Positions 10,954 to 20,938 of a DNA stretch of 64,000 nt are shown here, one piece after another. Source of the DNA: Methanomicrobiaceae archaeon (GTDB lineage Archaea; Halobacteriota; Methanomicrobia; Methanomicrobiales; Methanomicrobiaceae); the NCBI GenBank assembly GCA_029762625.1, contig JARVGI010000008.1, positions 39,765-103,764 of the forward strand, in the 5' to 3' direction. Positions within the stretch are counted from its first letter, which is position 1; each line of letters begins with the position of its first letter. The notes beneath the pieces were generated by a model, which saw only the letters and a list, made by a program, of their open reading frames with translations, did not search any database and was not told the origin of the DNA. Position numbers and translations under genes: made by a program.

Positions 10954-11328
10954 TTCCATCAACCTCAATGCATCAATTGTTCCGGCATCACACCCAGGCG
11001 CTGCCGCGGTTCATGCACCGTGCCATACATAGCAATGTTCTTTTTTATTCACATTGTTATATATTAACAATAGCAATAATCACTGTCAATTATATAAAAA
11101 TATTTCTATACTTTGGAGGGACTCGGGTGCCCGAATGCATACAGAGGATGGGACATGCCTGATTGGATATTAAAAATCCCCGCATGCCAGGTCCCGGCGA
11201 GGAGCATGGTGCATGTATTCGCGGCAGAGCGGCCGCATCCACAGGATTGCGTTCCGAATACCCAGACCAGAAGTATCCAACGTCGCCCGGCGCGGCCTTC
11301 TCCCGCCGGCGCCCCTGCGCGCACTTCC
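10954..11328. other. Intergenic region with AT-rich promoter island
   Basis: No convincing gene. Bases 11030-11110 are strikingly AT-rich within GC-rich surroundings and hold the probable promoter of the secreted-protein gene, including the dyad at 11053-11071. Bases 11110-11328 are GC-rich and I see no structure in them. Confidence 0.6.
11053..11071 (-). promoter_or_regulatory. Perfect dyad enclosing a TATA box
   Basis: The sequence ATTGTTATATATTAACAAT has perfect seven-base arms (ATTGTTA and TAACAAT) around TATAT. It lies about 100 bases upstream of the secreted-protein start. The centre can serve as the TATA box for that gene, giving a leader of roughly 80 bases. A repressor bound to the dyad would block TBP; this is inference. 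Confidence 0.5.
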
Positions 11329-11583
11329 CTAGAGGGTGATGCCCACCAGGTTGAGCAGGACGAGCAGCGCCGCCCCGGGTAGCCCCCCGAACGCACAGAC
11401 GACCACGCTCACCCAGGTGATGGGCACCTCGCCCATGCCCAGGACATTGAGCTGGTTGACGATGAAGAGGGTGATCAGGCCCACCACGGCATTGACCACA
11501 AGCGTGGATGCCTTTTTCAGAAAGTAATAAATAGCGGCGGCAATCCCGATGGCGAACATGATGACGATAATGGTTTCGATCAT
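11329..11583 (-). CDS. BofA-like small membrane protein
   Basis: 84 residues with two or three hydrophobic helices (IETIIVIMFAIGIAAAIYYFL; TLVVNAVVGLITLFIVNQL; VVVCAFGGLPGAALLVLLNLVGI). The VVNAVVGLI and GGLPGAALLVLL stretches match the BofA (pro-sigma-K processing inhibitor) family, which occurs in archaea where its role is unknown. I chose the ATG just after the tldE stop; a start 12 bases upstream is possible. The gene appears to be the end of the tldD-tldE operon. Confidence 0.75.
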   Translation of the reverse strand: MIETIIVIMFAIGIAAAIYYFLKKASTLVVNAVVGLITLFIVNQLNVLGMGEVPITWVSVVVCAFGGLPGAALLVLLNLVGITL

Positions 11584-11584
11584 C

Positions 11585-12889
11585 CTATTTACCAATGATC
11601 TGCTGGTTATTGAACCTTACTGGTGGTAGTATGACATTCCCGATGATCCTTGGCACGTTACCCAGCACCTCGATTGAGCCCAGCATATCGAAGAGGTTGC
11701 CGGCGAGCATGGCAGACCGGATCGGCTCGCCGAACGCGCCTCCTTCCACCCAGGAGGGATTGGAGAGCTCCACCGAGAAGTCCCCGGTGACGGGATTGGC
11801 CGTGTGGGCGCCGACAAGGTCATGGACCCAGATCGCCCGCTCCTCGTCCACTGCACCCCGCGGCCCGTCCACCACGAGGTTGTGCATGCCGATGCCCGGC
11901 GACCCGCCCGGCCCGCTGCGCACCGCGCTCGCCGTACTCTCCTCGCCGTAGCGGTACGCGGTCTTGAGGTCGTAGGCAAAACCTCGGAGCACGCCACGCT
12001 CGACAAACTCGGTGCGCCGGGCGGGCATGCCCTCCGCATCCCACAGCGTGCTCCCCAGCCCGCGGGTGAACGGGTCGTCATAGAGCCACAGGGTCTCGCC
12101 CATGCACGGCTCCCCGATTTTGCCTGCGAGCCACGAGCGGCCTGCGTGCACGTTTCTCCCCGAGAGGGCCGGAACCACCACATGGCCTATCAGCTGGGCG
12201 AGGGCGACAGGTGAGAGGATGACGGCAAAGGACCCGGTCGCCACATCCTTCCCGTTCGCGGAGTGACATGCCAGAAACGCGGCCGAACGCCCGATATCCA
12301 CCGCATCGATGTCCAGAAAGCAGGAGCGATCGAACTCGTAGCCGGTCGAGGTGCCCCGAATTGCCTCCAGCGAGGCGCCTACCCCGGTCTTCTGCCGTGT
12401 GTAGAAGACCCCGCTGCTGTTGGCGAGCACCGATTCCGAAAGGGAGAGGGATGCCGACCCGCCGATCACCTCGGCATCGTGGTCCGCCGCACCGAGGAGC
12501 AGGTCGGCGGCGAGCCGGCGTGCCGCCTCTACGCCGGGCACCACCGCAGGGTCGAAGACCGGCACCTCCGCCGGCAGGTCGGCGGGACCGGGCAGGCCGT
12601 GCCATTCCTGCGCCGTGGCGAGCCGCCCGCTGGCGAGCGCTGCGTCAAGGCACGCCTGCCAGCGTGCGGGATCGTCGGTGCTCGAGGTGCCGATGTGCCC
12701 GTCGGCGACGGTGCGGATCATGATCCCCCGGGCGCGGCTCTCATGCGCTTCGCCGATGATGGTGCGTTTCAGGTCGACGCCCACCGACCGGCTTTCGGCA
12801 TAGTAGACCTCGACCTCGTCGGCGGCCTTCTCGCCCGCACGAAGGATGGCATCGACCAGCGGTGCGATCTCATGCTGCACCGTGACCAC
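11585..12889 (-). CDS. tldE: TldE/PmbA-type protease partner protein
   Basis: 434 residues of the TldD/PmbA fold. In bacteria TldE pairs with TldD to make a heterodimeric metalloprotease that trims unfolded or modified peptides; TldE itself lacks the metal site, and no HExxxH is seen here. The NSSGVFYTRQKTGVGASLEAI and GRSWLAGKIGEP segments fit the family. It overlaps the end of tldD by 20 bases. Confidence 0.92.
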   Translation of the reverse strand: MVTVQHEIAPLVDAILRAGEKAADEVEVYYAESRSVGVDLKRTIIGEAHESRARGIMIRTVADGHIGTSSTDDPARWQACLDAALASGRLATAQEWHGLPGPADLPAEVPVFDPAVVPGVEAARRLAADLLLGAADHDAEVIGGSASLSLSESVLANSSGVFYTRQKTGVGASLEAIRGTSTGYEFDRSCFLDIDAVDIGRSAAFLACHSANGKDVATGSFAVILSPVALAQLIGHVVVPALSGRNVHAGRSWLAGKIGEPCMGETLWLYDDPFTRGLGSTLWDAEGMPARRTEFVERGVLRGFAYDLKTAYRYGEESTASAVRSGPGGSPGIGMHNLVVDGPRGAVDEERAIWVHDLVGAHTANPVTGDFSVELSNPSWVEGGAFGEPIRSAMLAGNLFDMLGSIEVLGNVPRIIGNVILPPVRFNNQQIIGK

Positions 12890-14201
12890 CTACCACTGCC
12901 GATTTCAGGAGCACATGGGGCGAACCGTCGCTCACCGGCACGCTCTGCCCCGATTTGCCACAGAACCCCTGGTGCATCCTGCGGTCGTCGGCACAGAGCG
13001 CGATAGTGTGCAGGGTGGCGAGGATCTCGCCGGAGAGAGAGACATCGCGGACCAGGTCCCGCACTTCGCCGTCCCGGATCAGGTAGCCGTACTCGGCGTT
13101 GAACTGGAAAACCCCGCGGCCGGGATCCACCTGCCCGCCGCGGGAGCCCTTGAGCAGGATGCCGGTGCCGCAGGCCTCGATCACCTCCTCGACGGATGCG
13201 TCCCCGTTTTCGATGAATGTGTTGCTCATGCGCACGATGGGCGGGTCTCCCGCCACCCCCCGGGCATGGCCGGCCGCCCCGCCGCCCACCGCGGCAAGGG
13301 TCTCCCGGTTGTGCAGAAACGAGGTAAGAATGCCGCCGGTGATGATCTCCGTCCTTGCCACGGCCACGCCCTCAGCGTCGACCGGCTCGAACCCGAATTC
13401 GGGCATGGTGGGATCATCGACGATCGTCAGCACGTGGTTTCCGATCTGCTCGCCGATGCGGCCCCCGATCACCGACCCGCCCTCCTTGATGATGTCGCCT
13501 TCGCTGGCATGTCCGATGGCCTCGTGGGCAAACACGCCGGCGAGCTCGGGGTCGAGCACCGCATCCATCGTCCCGCCGCGCACCGTGGCCGCATCGAGCA
13601 GGGCCACCGCACGCTCCCCGGCGGTCCGTCCCAGCTCTTCCTTGTGGGCGAGGTTGAGTCCCCGGATGGTGTGCTCGCTCTCCCGCCCCATCTGCAGAAG
13701 CCCGTTTTTCCGGGCCACGGCGAGTACGGAAAACCCGCAGCGGGTGATCTCGTAGGTGTACTCGTGCCCGCTTGCATCCTCGAACCGGACAGAGTTGATC
13801 TCCTCGGTATAGCGCCCCCTTGTGCTGGCAACGCCGGGCACCTTCGCAGCCGCCTCGATCCCGGCGAGCATCTCCTGCTTCTCTTCGAGGGAGATTTCAC
13901 GGGGATCGGGTGCCGGTGCCGGAACGGGAAGGATGCGCGAGGGGGCGTCGGCAAGGAAGACCTTCTCTTCGGTCGCTCTCGCCAGACGGAGGGCGTCCTG
14001 CAGAACGGTCTCGATCTCAGCCTGCGAACGGCCCGAAAAATTGTCGATGGCAATGACGCCCCAGCCCGTCTCACCGAGCGCCCGCACCACCGCCTTGTCA
14101 AAAAAACTGGTCCCTGCGGACTCAATCACACCGTTGTCGATGTCGATGTGAGTGACCTGGCCACTCACATGCCTGATGTCGTAGTATCGCGCCTCTGCCA
14201 T
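12870..14201 (-). CDS. tldD: TldD metalloprotease
   Basis: 443 residues. The zinc-binding motif HEAIGHASEGD near residue 225 supplies HExxxH, and the C-terminal GFCGKSGQSVPVSDGSPHVLL carries the further conserved Cys region. The catalytic partner of the overlapping tldE gene. The family's substrate in methanogens is not established. It follows lonB by three bases on the same strand, so a proteolysis operon lonB-tldD-tldE-bofA-like is likely. Confidence 0.93.
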   Translation of the reverse strand: MAEARYYDIRHVSGQVTHIDIDNGVIESAGTSFFDKAVVRALGETGWGVIAIDNFSGRSQAEIETVLQDALRLARATEEKVFLADAPSRILPVPAPAPDPREISLEEKQEMLAGIEAAAKVPGVASTRGRYTEEINSVRFEDASGHEYTYEITRCGFSVLAVARKNGLLQMGRESEHTIRGLNLAHKEELGRTAGERAVALLDAATVRGGTMDAVLDPELAGVFAHEAIGHASEGDIIKEGGSVIGGRIGEQIGNHVLTIVDDPTMPEFGFEPVDAEGVAVARTEIITGGILTSFLHNRETLAAVGGGAAGHARGVAGDPPIVRMSNTFIENGDASVEEVIEACGTGILLKGSRGGQVDPGRGVFQFNAEYGYLIRDGEVRDLVRDVSLSGEILATLHTIALCADDRRMHQGFCGKSGQSVPVSDGSPHVLLKSAVVGGHGAA

Positions 14202-14204
14202 ACC

Positions 14205-16160
14205 CTACACTCCAGATGGAGTGGGGGTGGTTGAGTCAAAGACTTTTGGGGTGGCGCTGGCCGCCACCCGGTGGATTTTATCCAGGAAGCTCTGCCTGTT
14301 CTCCGGCACAAGGGCGTGCTCGAGCACATCTTCGATGGTTTTCACCGGGATGATCTCCACCATATCGCGGTAGCGCTCCTCGATCAGCACGTCGTCGAGG
14401 TTGGACTGGGGGATGAGCACCTTTTTGATGCCCGCCTTGGCCGCCGCCTCGATCTTGTAGGTGACCCCGCCCACCGGCAGCACGTTGCCGCGGACCGAGA
14501 GCGACCCGGTCATGGCCAAATCCTGGCGGACCGGGATCTCGCAGAGCGCACTGATGACCGCCGTCGCCACGCTGATGGAGGCGGAGTCACCCTCCACGCC
14601 CTGGTAGGTGCCGATGAACTGGATGTGGACGTCCATCTCCTTGAGGTCCACGCCGGTGAACTTCTTGATGATCGCGCTGATGTTGGTGATCGATTCGCTG
14701 GCGATCTCCTGGAGGCGGCCGGTGGCCAGTATCGTGCCGCCCATCTTGCTCTGGGTGGGGGTGACCTCGGCCATGATGGGCAGCACGGAGCCAGAATCGC
14801 TGCCGATGACCGCAAGGCCGTTGACGCGGCCGACCGCGGTGCCCTTGATCACGGTGAGGTCGTACTCCCTGCTCCGGCGGATAAACTCGTCGGACATCTG
14901 GCCCTCGATCGAGCGGGCCATGCCTTTTGCCGCAAGCACATGCTCGGCGGTGGTCACGTCCGCCCCCTCCTGGCGGGCAAGGTCGCCGGCAACCCGGATC
15001 AGCCCGCCCATGTCGCGCAGCTTGAGGGTGAGGTAGCCCTTGCGGTTGCTGCGCCGGCGCGCCTCCCTGAGGATCTCCTCGATTGCACTGCGGTCGAAGT
15101 GCGGGATCTTGCCGTCGTTCTTGACCTCCTGGGCGACGAAACGGATGAATTTGCTCCGGTTCTCCTCGGTGTCGAGCATGGTCTCCTGCATGTAGACCTC
15201 ATAGCCGTAGCCCCGGATACGCGAGCGGAGTGCCGGGTGCATCCCCTGCATGGCATCCATGTTCCCCGCGGCGATCATGATGAACCGGCAGGGGACAGGT
15301 TCGGTGCGCACCATGGCGCCGCTCGAGCGCTCGCTCTGGCCCGTGATGGGGAACTCGCCTTCCTGCAGGGCGGTCAGCAGGTTCTGCTGGGAGTGGGGGG
15401 TGAGCGTATTGATCTCGTCGATGAACAGTACCCCGCTGTGGGCCTTGTGGATGGCGCCGGCTTCGACACGGTCATGCGAGGGCGTCTCCAGCCCCCCGCT
15501 CTGGAAGGGGTCGTGACGCACGTCGCCGAGCAGGGCGCCGGCATGCGACCCGGTACCGTCGATGAACGGCGCCATCTCCTTGCCCTCGTTGGAGACAAGG
15601 AGTTTCGGCACCATGGCCTCCTCACGCGGGGTGGAGTAGCGCAGCGCCATGAACACGAAGGCTGCGGCGATGATGCCCATCAGCCACTGCATGCTGATGA
15701 AGGCGTAGCCGATGATCCCGATCATCAGCAGCATGATGAGCGTGTTGCGCATTTGGAGGCGCTTTCTCGCCTCGTTTTTGTGGGCGTTGACGATCTCCTT
15801 GCCCCGGCCCGCCTTCACCGTCCGGATGACGGGGGTGTTGGAGTCCTCCACGTTGGGGTAGACCAGGGTATCCTGCATCTCCTCCTTGGGGAGCAGTTCG
15901 GCCATCGCCTTGGCCAGCATCGATTTTCCGGTGCCGGGAATCCCGATCATCATCACGTGGCGCCGCTGGACCGCCGCCTTCTTGATCACCTCGACGGCAT
16001 GCTCCTGGCCGATCACCTGATCGATCAGGTGCTGCGGCACATCGATGTCGGCCGACGAGCCGACCTCGAGACCGGCGAGGATGTCCTCATCCACCTCCGG
16101 CTCCGCAACTGATTCGGAATCGGATTCAGTGGATGTGGGAACGATTTCATTATTTTCCAT
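14205..16160 (-). CDS. lonB: Membrane-anchored ATP-dependent protease LonB
   Basis: Archaeal Lon that degrades proteins at the membrane; 651 residues. Order: AAA+ with Walker A GIPGTGKS near residue 80, two transmembrane helices (about residues 139-172) inserted after it, Walker B GVLFIDEIN, then the protease domain. The catalytic Ser526 lies in EGDSASIS and Lys569 in VTYKIEAAAK, 43 residues apart as in other Lon enzymes. GAGGT precedes the ATG. First gene of the apparent proteolysis operon. Confidence 0.97.
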   Translation of the reverse strand: MENNEIVPTSTESDSESVAEPEVDEDILAGLEVGSSADIDVPQHLIDQVIGQEHAVEVIKKAAVQRRHVMMIGIPGTGKSMLAKAMAELLPKEEMQDTLVYPNVEDSNTPVIRTVKAGRGKEIVNAHKNEARKRLQMRNTLIMLLMIGIIGYAFISMQWLMGIIAAAFVFMALRYSTPREEAMVPKLLVSNEGKEMAPFIDGTGSHAGALLGDVRHDPFQSGGLETPSHDRVEAGAIHKAHSGVLFIDEINTLTPHSQQNLLTALQEGEFPITGQSERSSGAMVRTEPVPCRFIMIAAGNMDAMQGMHPALRSRIRGYGYEVYMQETMLDTEENRSKFIRFVAQEVKNDGKIPHFDRSAIEEILREARRRSNRKGYLTLKLRDMGGLIRVAGDLARQEGADVTTAEHVLAAKGMARSIEGQMSDEFIRRSREYDLTVIKGTAVGRVNGLAVIGSDSGSVLPIMAEVTPTQSKMGGTILATGRLQEIASESITNISAIIKKFTGVDLKEMDVHIQFIGTYQGVEGDSASISVATAVISALCEIPVRQDLAMTGSLSVRGNVLPVGGVTYKIEAAAKAGIKKVLIPQSNLDDVLIEERYRDMVEIIPVKTIEDVLEHALVPENRQSFLDKIHRVAASATPKVFDSTTPTPSGV

Positions 16161-16241
16161 TGCGATAGTTACCTCTCTGCACCGATAGGGATTAAATAAT
16201 TATTCTCGATAGTTTAAGTACTTTCAGCAAAGGGTAATCCC

Positions 16242-17090
16242 ATGAAAGTTGTAACAACGGAAAAATCACAGGTTTTGGGGGTAAAACTCGCTGAAGCTCT
16301 CGATCTGGAAATCGTCGATACCCGGTTTTCACGCTTCCCCGACGGGGAGCTCTACCTGCGGACGGGTGATCTCGACGGGGAGACGATCCTCGTGGGGAGT
16401 GTCATGGACAGTGACTCGCTCGTCCAGCTCCTCCTCCTCATCGATGCCTGTGAAGGGTCCGAAAACACCCTCGTGCTGCCATATCTGGGCTACGCACGCC
16501 AGGACAAAAAGTTCCACGAGGGCGAACCCATCAGCGCCAGGGCGATCGCGCGGGCGCTCTCCCCCGGCGTCGCCCGGGTCGTGTGCGTGAACATTCACGA
16601 GGAGTCGGTGCTCGATCACTTTCAGGTCCCGGCCCGGAACCTCTCGCTCGCCCCCGCAATCGGGGAGTACATCGCCGCAATGCCCCTTGCCGATCCCCTC
16701 ATCCTCGCTCCCGACGCCGGTGCCTCGGCGTTCGCCGCGGCGGTTGCGGGAGTGGGCGGGTGGAACTGTGACGAGCTGCAGAAAACACGACTTTCGGGGG
16801 AAGAAGTCCGGATCACGCCAAAGAGCATCGATGCCGCAGGGCGCGAGGTGGTCATCGTCGACGACATTATCTCCACGGGAGGGACCCTTGCCATGGCCGC
16901 ATCGATGCTTCTCGCGCAGGGTGCGGGGGTGGTGCACGCCGCGTGCGTGCACGGCGTGTTTACCGGCGGCGCATATACGCGGCTACGCCACGCCGGGGTG
17001 CAATCGGTCGTCGCCAGCGACACCATCGAGGGAGGCGCAAGCCTTATCACTGCTGCAGCCTGCATAGCACCGGCACTCGAACACGCATGA
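16242..17090 (+). CDS. prs: Ribose-phosphate pyrophosphokinase
   Basis: Makes PRPP from ribose 5-phosphate and ATP for purine, pyrimidine, His and cofactor synthesis. It has 282 residues, the short archaeal form. RFPDGELYLR near residue 30, the flexible-loop segment GYARQDKKFHEGEPIS and the PRPP-binding VIVDDIISTGGTLA are intact. The stop overlaps the rtcA start (ATGA). It diverges from lonB across an 81-base spacer. Confidence 0.96.
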   Translation: MKVVTTEKSQVLGVKLAEALDLEIVDTRFSRFPDGELYLRTGDLDGETILVGSVMDSDSLVQLLLLIDACEGSENTLVLPYLGYARQDKKFHEGEPISARAIARALSPGVARVVCVNIHEESVLDHFQVPARNLSLAPAIGEYIAAMPLADPLILAPDAGASAFAAAVAGVGGWNCDELQKTRLSGEEVRITPKSIDAAGREVVIVDDIISTGGTLAMAASMLLAQGAGVVHAACVHGVFTGGAYTRLRHAGVQSVVASDTIEGGASLITAAACIAPALEHA

Positions 17091-18067
17091 TCACCATCGA
17101 CGGGAGCCGTCTCGAAGGGGGCGGCCAGCTGGTCCGGGCCGCGGTCGCCCTTGCCGCACTCTCCGGCGAGGGTGTGGAGATCGAAAATATCCGTGCCCGG
17201 CGGAAGAGCCCGGGCCTCCGCGCCCAGCACATCGCCGCGGTCAGGGCGGTCGCCGGTGTCTGCGGGGCCGAATGTACGGGCCTTTCGGTGGGAAGCAGCA
17301 GGTTGCGGTTTGTGCCGGGGCCCCTGCGGGAGCGGAGGCTGCAGGTCGACGTGGGCACCGCGGGGAGCGTCCCGCTCGTGCTGCAGGCCTGGCTGCCCGC
17401 CGCGATCGTCGCCGGGGGGAGCATCAGTATTTCCGGGGGCACCGAGGTTGCCTGGAGCCCGACCATCGACTACGCAGAGCGCGTCTTTTTGCGGGCGCTC
17501 CGGGACGCGGGGGCGGCGGTCGAATTGCGCATCCTCCGCCGGGGCTACTTCCCGCGGGGCGGGGGTCTCGTCGAGGCAGCGGTGGCGCCCTCCGATCTCT
17601 CCCCGGTCCGCCCCTCACCGGAAGGGGCCGGCGGCATCATCTCGTGCTCCTCCAACCTGCCCGCCCACGTGGCTGAGCGCCAGGCCGACGCCGCCGCCAA
17701 ACGCCTCCTTGCATCGGCGGGCGATCTGCCCGTCACCCTTGACCGGCGCGAGGAGCTGGAGACGGGGAGTTCCTGCACGGTCTGGCAGGCGCAGAAAGGC
17801 GGCTGTGCGCTCGGCCGCCGGGGCTATCCCGCGGAACGGGTGGGGGAGGATGCGGCCGACGCACTCCTCGCCGAACTGGCCTCCCCCGCCTCGGTAGACG
17901 TCCATCTCGCCGACCAGCTCATTCTCTACCTTGCCCGCTACGGGGGATCATATTCCGCCCCCTCGTTCTCCCTCCACGCCGCCACCATGTGCTGGCTGTG
18001 CGGGGAGTTCGGGCTCACCGTATCCCACCGCACCACACAGGAAGGGCTCGTCGAGGTGCGTGCATGA
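17087..18067 (+). CDS. rtcA: RNA 3'-terminal phosphate cyclase
   Basis: Converts RNA 3'-phosphate to 2',3'-cyclic phosphate with ATP. It has 326 residues, beginning MITIDGSRLEGGGQLVRAAV, the family's N-terminal signature. RKSPGLRAQH and the adenylated His in VHLADQLILYLARYGG (His273) are present. The start is fixed by the ATGA overlap with prs; the stop likewise overlaps the next start. Confidence 0.95.
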   Translation: MITIDGSRLEGGGQLVRAAVALAALSGEGVEIENIRARRKSPGLRAQHIAAVRAVAGVCGAECTGLSVGSSRLRFVPGPLRERRLQVDVGTAGSVPLVLQAWLPAAIVAGGSISISGGTEVAWSPTIDYAERVFLRALRDAGAAVELRILRRGYFPRGGGLVEAAVAPSDLSPVRPSPEGAGGIISCSSNLPAHVAERQADAAAKRLLASAGDLPVTLDRREELETGSSCTVWQAQKGGCALGRRGYPAERVGEDAADALLAELASPASVDVHLADQLILYLARYGGSYSAPSFSLHAATMCWLCGEFGLTVSHRTTQEGLVEVRA

Positions 18068-18519
18068 ACAAAGTGCTCGACGCCTCGGCTTTTTTCATCG
18101 ACCTCCACCTCGCAGGACCGCTCTTCACCACGCCCGCCGTGGCGGACGAGATCAAAGACCTCGCGGCAAAATGCCGCTTCGACGCCTGCGTTGCGGCAGG
18201 ACTCACCGTCGCGGAGGGTTCCGCCGAAGCGCTGGGGCGTGTGCTGCAGGCGGCAGAGCGAAGCGGCGATGCCGGTGTGATCTCGGATGCGGACGCAGGC
18301 ATCCTCGCCCTCGCCCTCGACCTGCAGGCCACGCTCGTCACCGACGACTTCGCCGTCCAGAACGTCGCACACCGCCTCGGCATCGCCGTGCAGCCCATCC
18401 GCCAGCGCAAGGCGAAATCCCGCACCTGGAAGCACCGCTGCTCCGGCTGCGGGCGCTATTTCACGCATCCGGGCATTTGCGAGTACTGCGGTGCGGAGAT
18501 CAGACGAAAACTTAAATAA
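18064..18519 (+). CDS. nob1: Nob1-like PIN endonuclease with zinc ribbon
   Basis: Probable ribosome-maturation endonuclease that cleaves the 3' end of pre-16S rRNA. 151 residues: an N-terminal PIN domain (MNKVLDASAFF with Asp6; SDADAGILALAL) and a C-terminal zinc ribbon (CSGCGRYF then CEYCG). Shares ATGA with the rtcA stop. The prs-rtcA-nob1 run joins nucleotide supply to RNA processing in one message. Confidence 0.9.
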   Translation: MNKVLDASAFFIDLHLAGPLFTTPAVADEIKDLAAKCRFDACVAAGLTVAEGSAEALGRVLQAAERSGDAGVISDADAGILALALDLQATLVTDDFAVQNVAHRLGIAVQPIRQRKAKSRTWKHRCSGCGRYFTHPGICEYCGAEIRRKLK

Positions 18520-18539
18520 ATTGTGGCTGACCTCTTCAC

Positions 18540-19154
18540 ATGTCATCGCTTGAGGATCTGATCGCGCATGCGCGGAGACTCCACTCCGAGGGGCATAACC
18601 CGAGCCAGATCGCCGACGAACTGAACCTCTCCATGGAAACGGTGACCTGGCTGCTCACCCAGCAGAAGGGCGCCGAGGCGCCGCGGGATATCGCCATCGA
18701 CTGGACGCCGGTGAGCAGCCACGCGGACATGCTGCGTGACATCTCGGTGCTGATGCTCAAGCAGTTCTTCTATGCACAGTGCGAAACCACGCCGCGAAGG
18801 GAAGGGGCCGAGCCCACGGTGGCCATCGGCATCGCCCAGTCCGGCATCCCCCTCGCCACGCTCATCGCCTCAGAGCGTGAGATGCGCCTTGCCATCTACC
18901 ACCCCCGCAAGCATGCCACCGGCGAGAACCCGGTCGGATCGCTCTCCGGCAATTTCGCCCAGATCGCCGGGGAGCGCTGCATTATTGTCGATGACGTGAT
19001 CACCAGCGGCAGGACGATGAACGAGACGGTTGCATACCTCCGCTCCCACGGCGCACAGCCGGTGGCAATCAGCGTCCTCTTCGATAAAAGGGGCATCCGG
19101 GAGGTCGACGGCGTGCCCCTCCACTCGCTCTTCCGCGTCTCCCGGATCGACTGA
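18540..19154 (+). CDS. GfcR-like transcriptional regulator (PRPP-binding HTH)
   Basis: 204 residues: an N-terminal helix-turn-helix ([21 protein letters not shown]) fused to a phosphoribosyltransferase domain with the PRPP loop [13 protein letters not shown]. Often labelled orotate phosphoribosyltransferase-like. The haloarchaeal homologue GfcR controls sugar catabolism and bacterial relatives such as PurR sense PRPP. The adjacent prs gene makes PRPP sensing attractive, but that is inference. Confidence 0.88.
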   Translation: MSSLEDLIAHARRLHSEGHNPSQIADELNLSMETVTWLLTQQKGAEAPRDIAIDWTPVSSHADMLRDISVLMLKQFFYAQCETTPRREGAEPTVAIGIAQSGIPLATLIASEREMRLAIYHPRKHATGENPVGSLSGNFAQIAGERCIIVDDVITSGRTMNETVAYLRSHGAQPVAISVLFDKRGIREVDGVPLHSLFRVSRID

Positions 19155-19177
19155 TCGTGTTTCCTCTTCGGGAGACC

Positions 19178-19185
19178 TTTTTTTT
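19178..19185 (+). terminator. Oligo-T terminator after the GfcR-like gene
   Basis: Eight T about 24 bases after the stop codon, followed by a spacer to the thermosome promoter. Archaeal T-tract terminator by composition. Confidence 0.5.
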
Positions 19186-19281
19186 CGCCGGAACCCGTGT
19201 TACGGCCCCGATCCGCCGCCCCGCATGGGGTGCGCCGCGCGCGGGCGGCGATCGTGCGCCCGGCCGCCCCTGCATCGATTG

Positions 19282-19324
19282 ATATATATAGAAGTTCAAA
19301 TCCACGAATATGAGATAAAGGAGG
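19282..19324 (+). promoter_or_regulatory. Thermosome promoter and ribosome binding site
   Basis: TATA box ATATATATA at 19282-19290 predicts a start near 19312. A strong AAAGGAGG at 19317-19324 sits nine bases before the ATG. The leader is therefore very short, in keeping with a highly expressed chaperonin. Confidence 0.7.
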
Positions 19325-19333
19325 ATTCACTAC

Positions 19334-20920
19334 ATGCTTGCAGGACAACCTGTCGTTATATTAAGAGAAAATGTGGACCGTTCCCGCGGAAGAGAGGCGC
19401 AGCGGTCGAATATTATGGCAGCGAAGGCCATTGCCGGTGCGGTTCGCACAACGCTCGGCCCTCGCGGCATGGACAAGATGCTCGTTTCGCCCGGCGGCGA
19501 TGTCGTGATCACCAATGACGGGGCGACCATCCTGCACGAGATCTCGGTCCAGCACCCCGGCGCGAAGATGGTGGTCGAGGTGGCCGAGACCCAGGATGAG
19601 GAGGTCGGCGACGGCACCACCACCGCCTGCATTCTCGTGGGCGCACTCATGGAGGAGGCCGAACGCATGCTCGACCAGAAGATCCACCCGACCGTCATCG
19701 CCAACGGCTACCGCCTTGGCATGATGAAAGCGATGGAGATCCTGGACCGGCTTGCCATCACCGCCCAGGGCGAAGACCGCGACCTTCTCCACAAGGTTGC
19801 CGACACCGCCGTGACCGGCAAGTCCGTCGAGGCGGTCAAGGACCAAATCAGCGGCATGGTCGTCGATGCGGTGTGCACCGTCGCCGAGCACCGGGAGGAC
19901 GGCACCGTGGCCATCGATGAGGACGACATCTTCATCAAGACCATGATCGGCGACCACATGGAGGACGCCGAACTCGTCAGGGGCTTTATCATCGACAAGA
20001 CCCGCGTGGACAAGGCGATGCCCAAGAAGATGGAGAACGCAAAGATCGCACTGCTCGCCCACGCCCTCGAGATCACCAAAACGCAGGTCAGCGCCAAGAT
20101 CAAGATCACCTCCTCCGACCAGATGGAGGCCTTCGCAGAGCAGGAGCGGGCAAGCCTCCGCGTGATGGCGGAGAATATCGCCGCCACCGGCGCCACCGCC
20201 GTTTTCTGCCAGAAGGGCATCGCCGACGCGGTGCAGTACCACCTGGCCAAACTGGGGGTCTTCGCCATCCAGGACTTCCCCGAAAAGGAGCTCAAGTTCG
20301 TCGCCCGGGCAACCGGCGCCACCATCGTCAACAAGGTGGAGGACCTCTCCGGGGATGTACTCGGCAACGCGGCGCTCATCGAGGAGATGAAGGACGTCGT
20401 GCTCACCAAGATCACCGGATGCGAAAACCCGAAGACCGTGAGCATCCTCCTCAAGGGATCCAGCCAGGTGTTCGTGGACGAACTCGAGCGCGCGGTCTAC
20501 GATGCAAAACGCGTGGTGATGGATGCACTCGAGGATGGCACCTACATCGTCGGCGGGGCCTCGGTGGACACCGAGCTGCTGCTGGGCATCCGCGAGTACG
20601 CGGCGAGCGTCGGGGGCAGGACGCAGCTTGCGATCGAGGCTTTTGCAAACGTATTCGAGTCAATTCCCCGCACACTTGCAGAGAACTCCGGCTACGACCC
20701 CATCGACAAGATGGTGGAGCTCAAGGCCGCCCACACGGCCGGCCAGAAGTACGCCGGCCTGAACGTCTACACCGGCGAGATCGTGGACATGTACGAGCAG
20801 GGAGTCATCGAGCCCCTCCGGGTTAAGAAGCAGGCCATCCAGAGTGCGGCGGAGGCTGCAAGCATGCTCATCCGCGTCGACGACATGATGATCACCCAGA
20901 CCCACAGGCCCGGGGCATAA
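19334..20920 (+). CDS. thsA: Thermosome subunit (group II chaperonin)
   Basis: ATP-driven protein-folding chaperonin of the cytoplasm; 528 residues. The equatorial, intermediate and apical domains are complete: [28 protein letters not shown] near residue 40 and the ATPase segment EVGDGTTTA near residue 92. The C-terminal tail is short (THRPGA) and lacks the GGM repeats of many homologues. Monocistronic with its own strong promoter. Confidence 0.97.
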   Translation: MLAGQPVVILRENVDRSRGREAQRSNIMAAKAIAGAVRTTLGPRGMDKMLVSPGGDVVITNDGATILHEISVQHPGAKMVVEVAETQDEEVGDGTTTACILVGALMEEAERMLDQKIHPTVIANGYRLGMMKAMEILDRLAITAQGEDRDLLHKVADTAVTGKSVEAVKDQISGMVVDAVCTVAEHREDGTVAIDEDDIFIKTMIGDHMEDAELVRGFIIDKTRVDKAMPKKMENAKIALLAHALEITKTQVSAKIKITSSDQMEAFAEQERASLRVMAENIAATGATAVFCQKGIADAVQYHLAKLGVFAIQDFPEKELKFVARATGATIVNKVEDLSGDVLGNAALIEEMKDVVLTKITGCENPKTVSILLKGSSQVFVDELERAVYDAKRVVMDALEDGTYIVGGASVDTELLLGIREYAASVGGRTQLAIEAFANVFESIPRTLAENSGYDPIDKMVELKAAHTAGQKYAGLNVYTGEIVDMYEQGVIEPLRVKKQAIQSAAEAASMLIRVDDMMITQTHRPGA

Positions 20921-20938
20921 CCCCCTCACGTTCTTTTT

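Noticed and set aside
14271..16112. Long open frame opposite lonB
   Set aside because: Antisense shadow; lonB motifs and catalytic dyad are intact.
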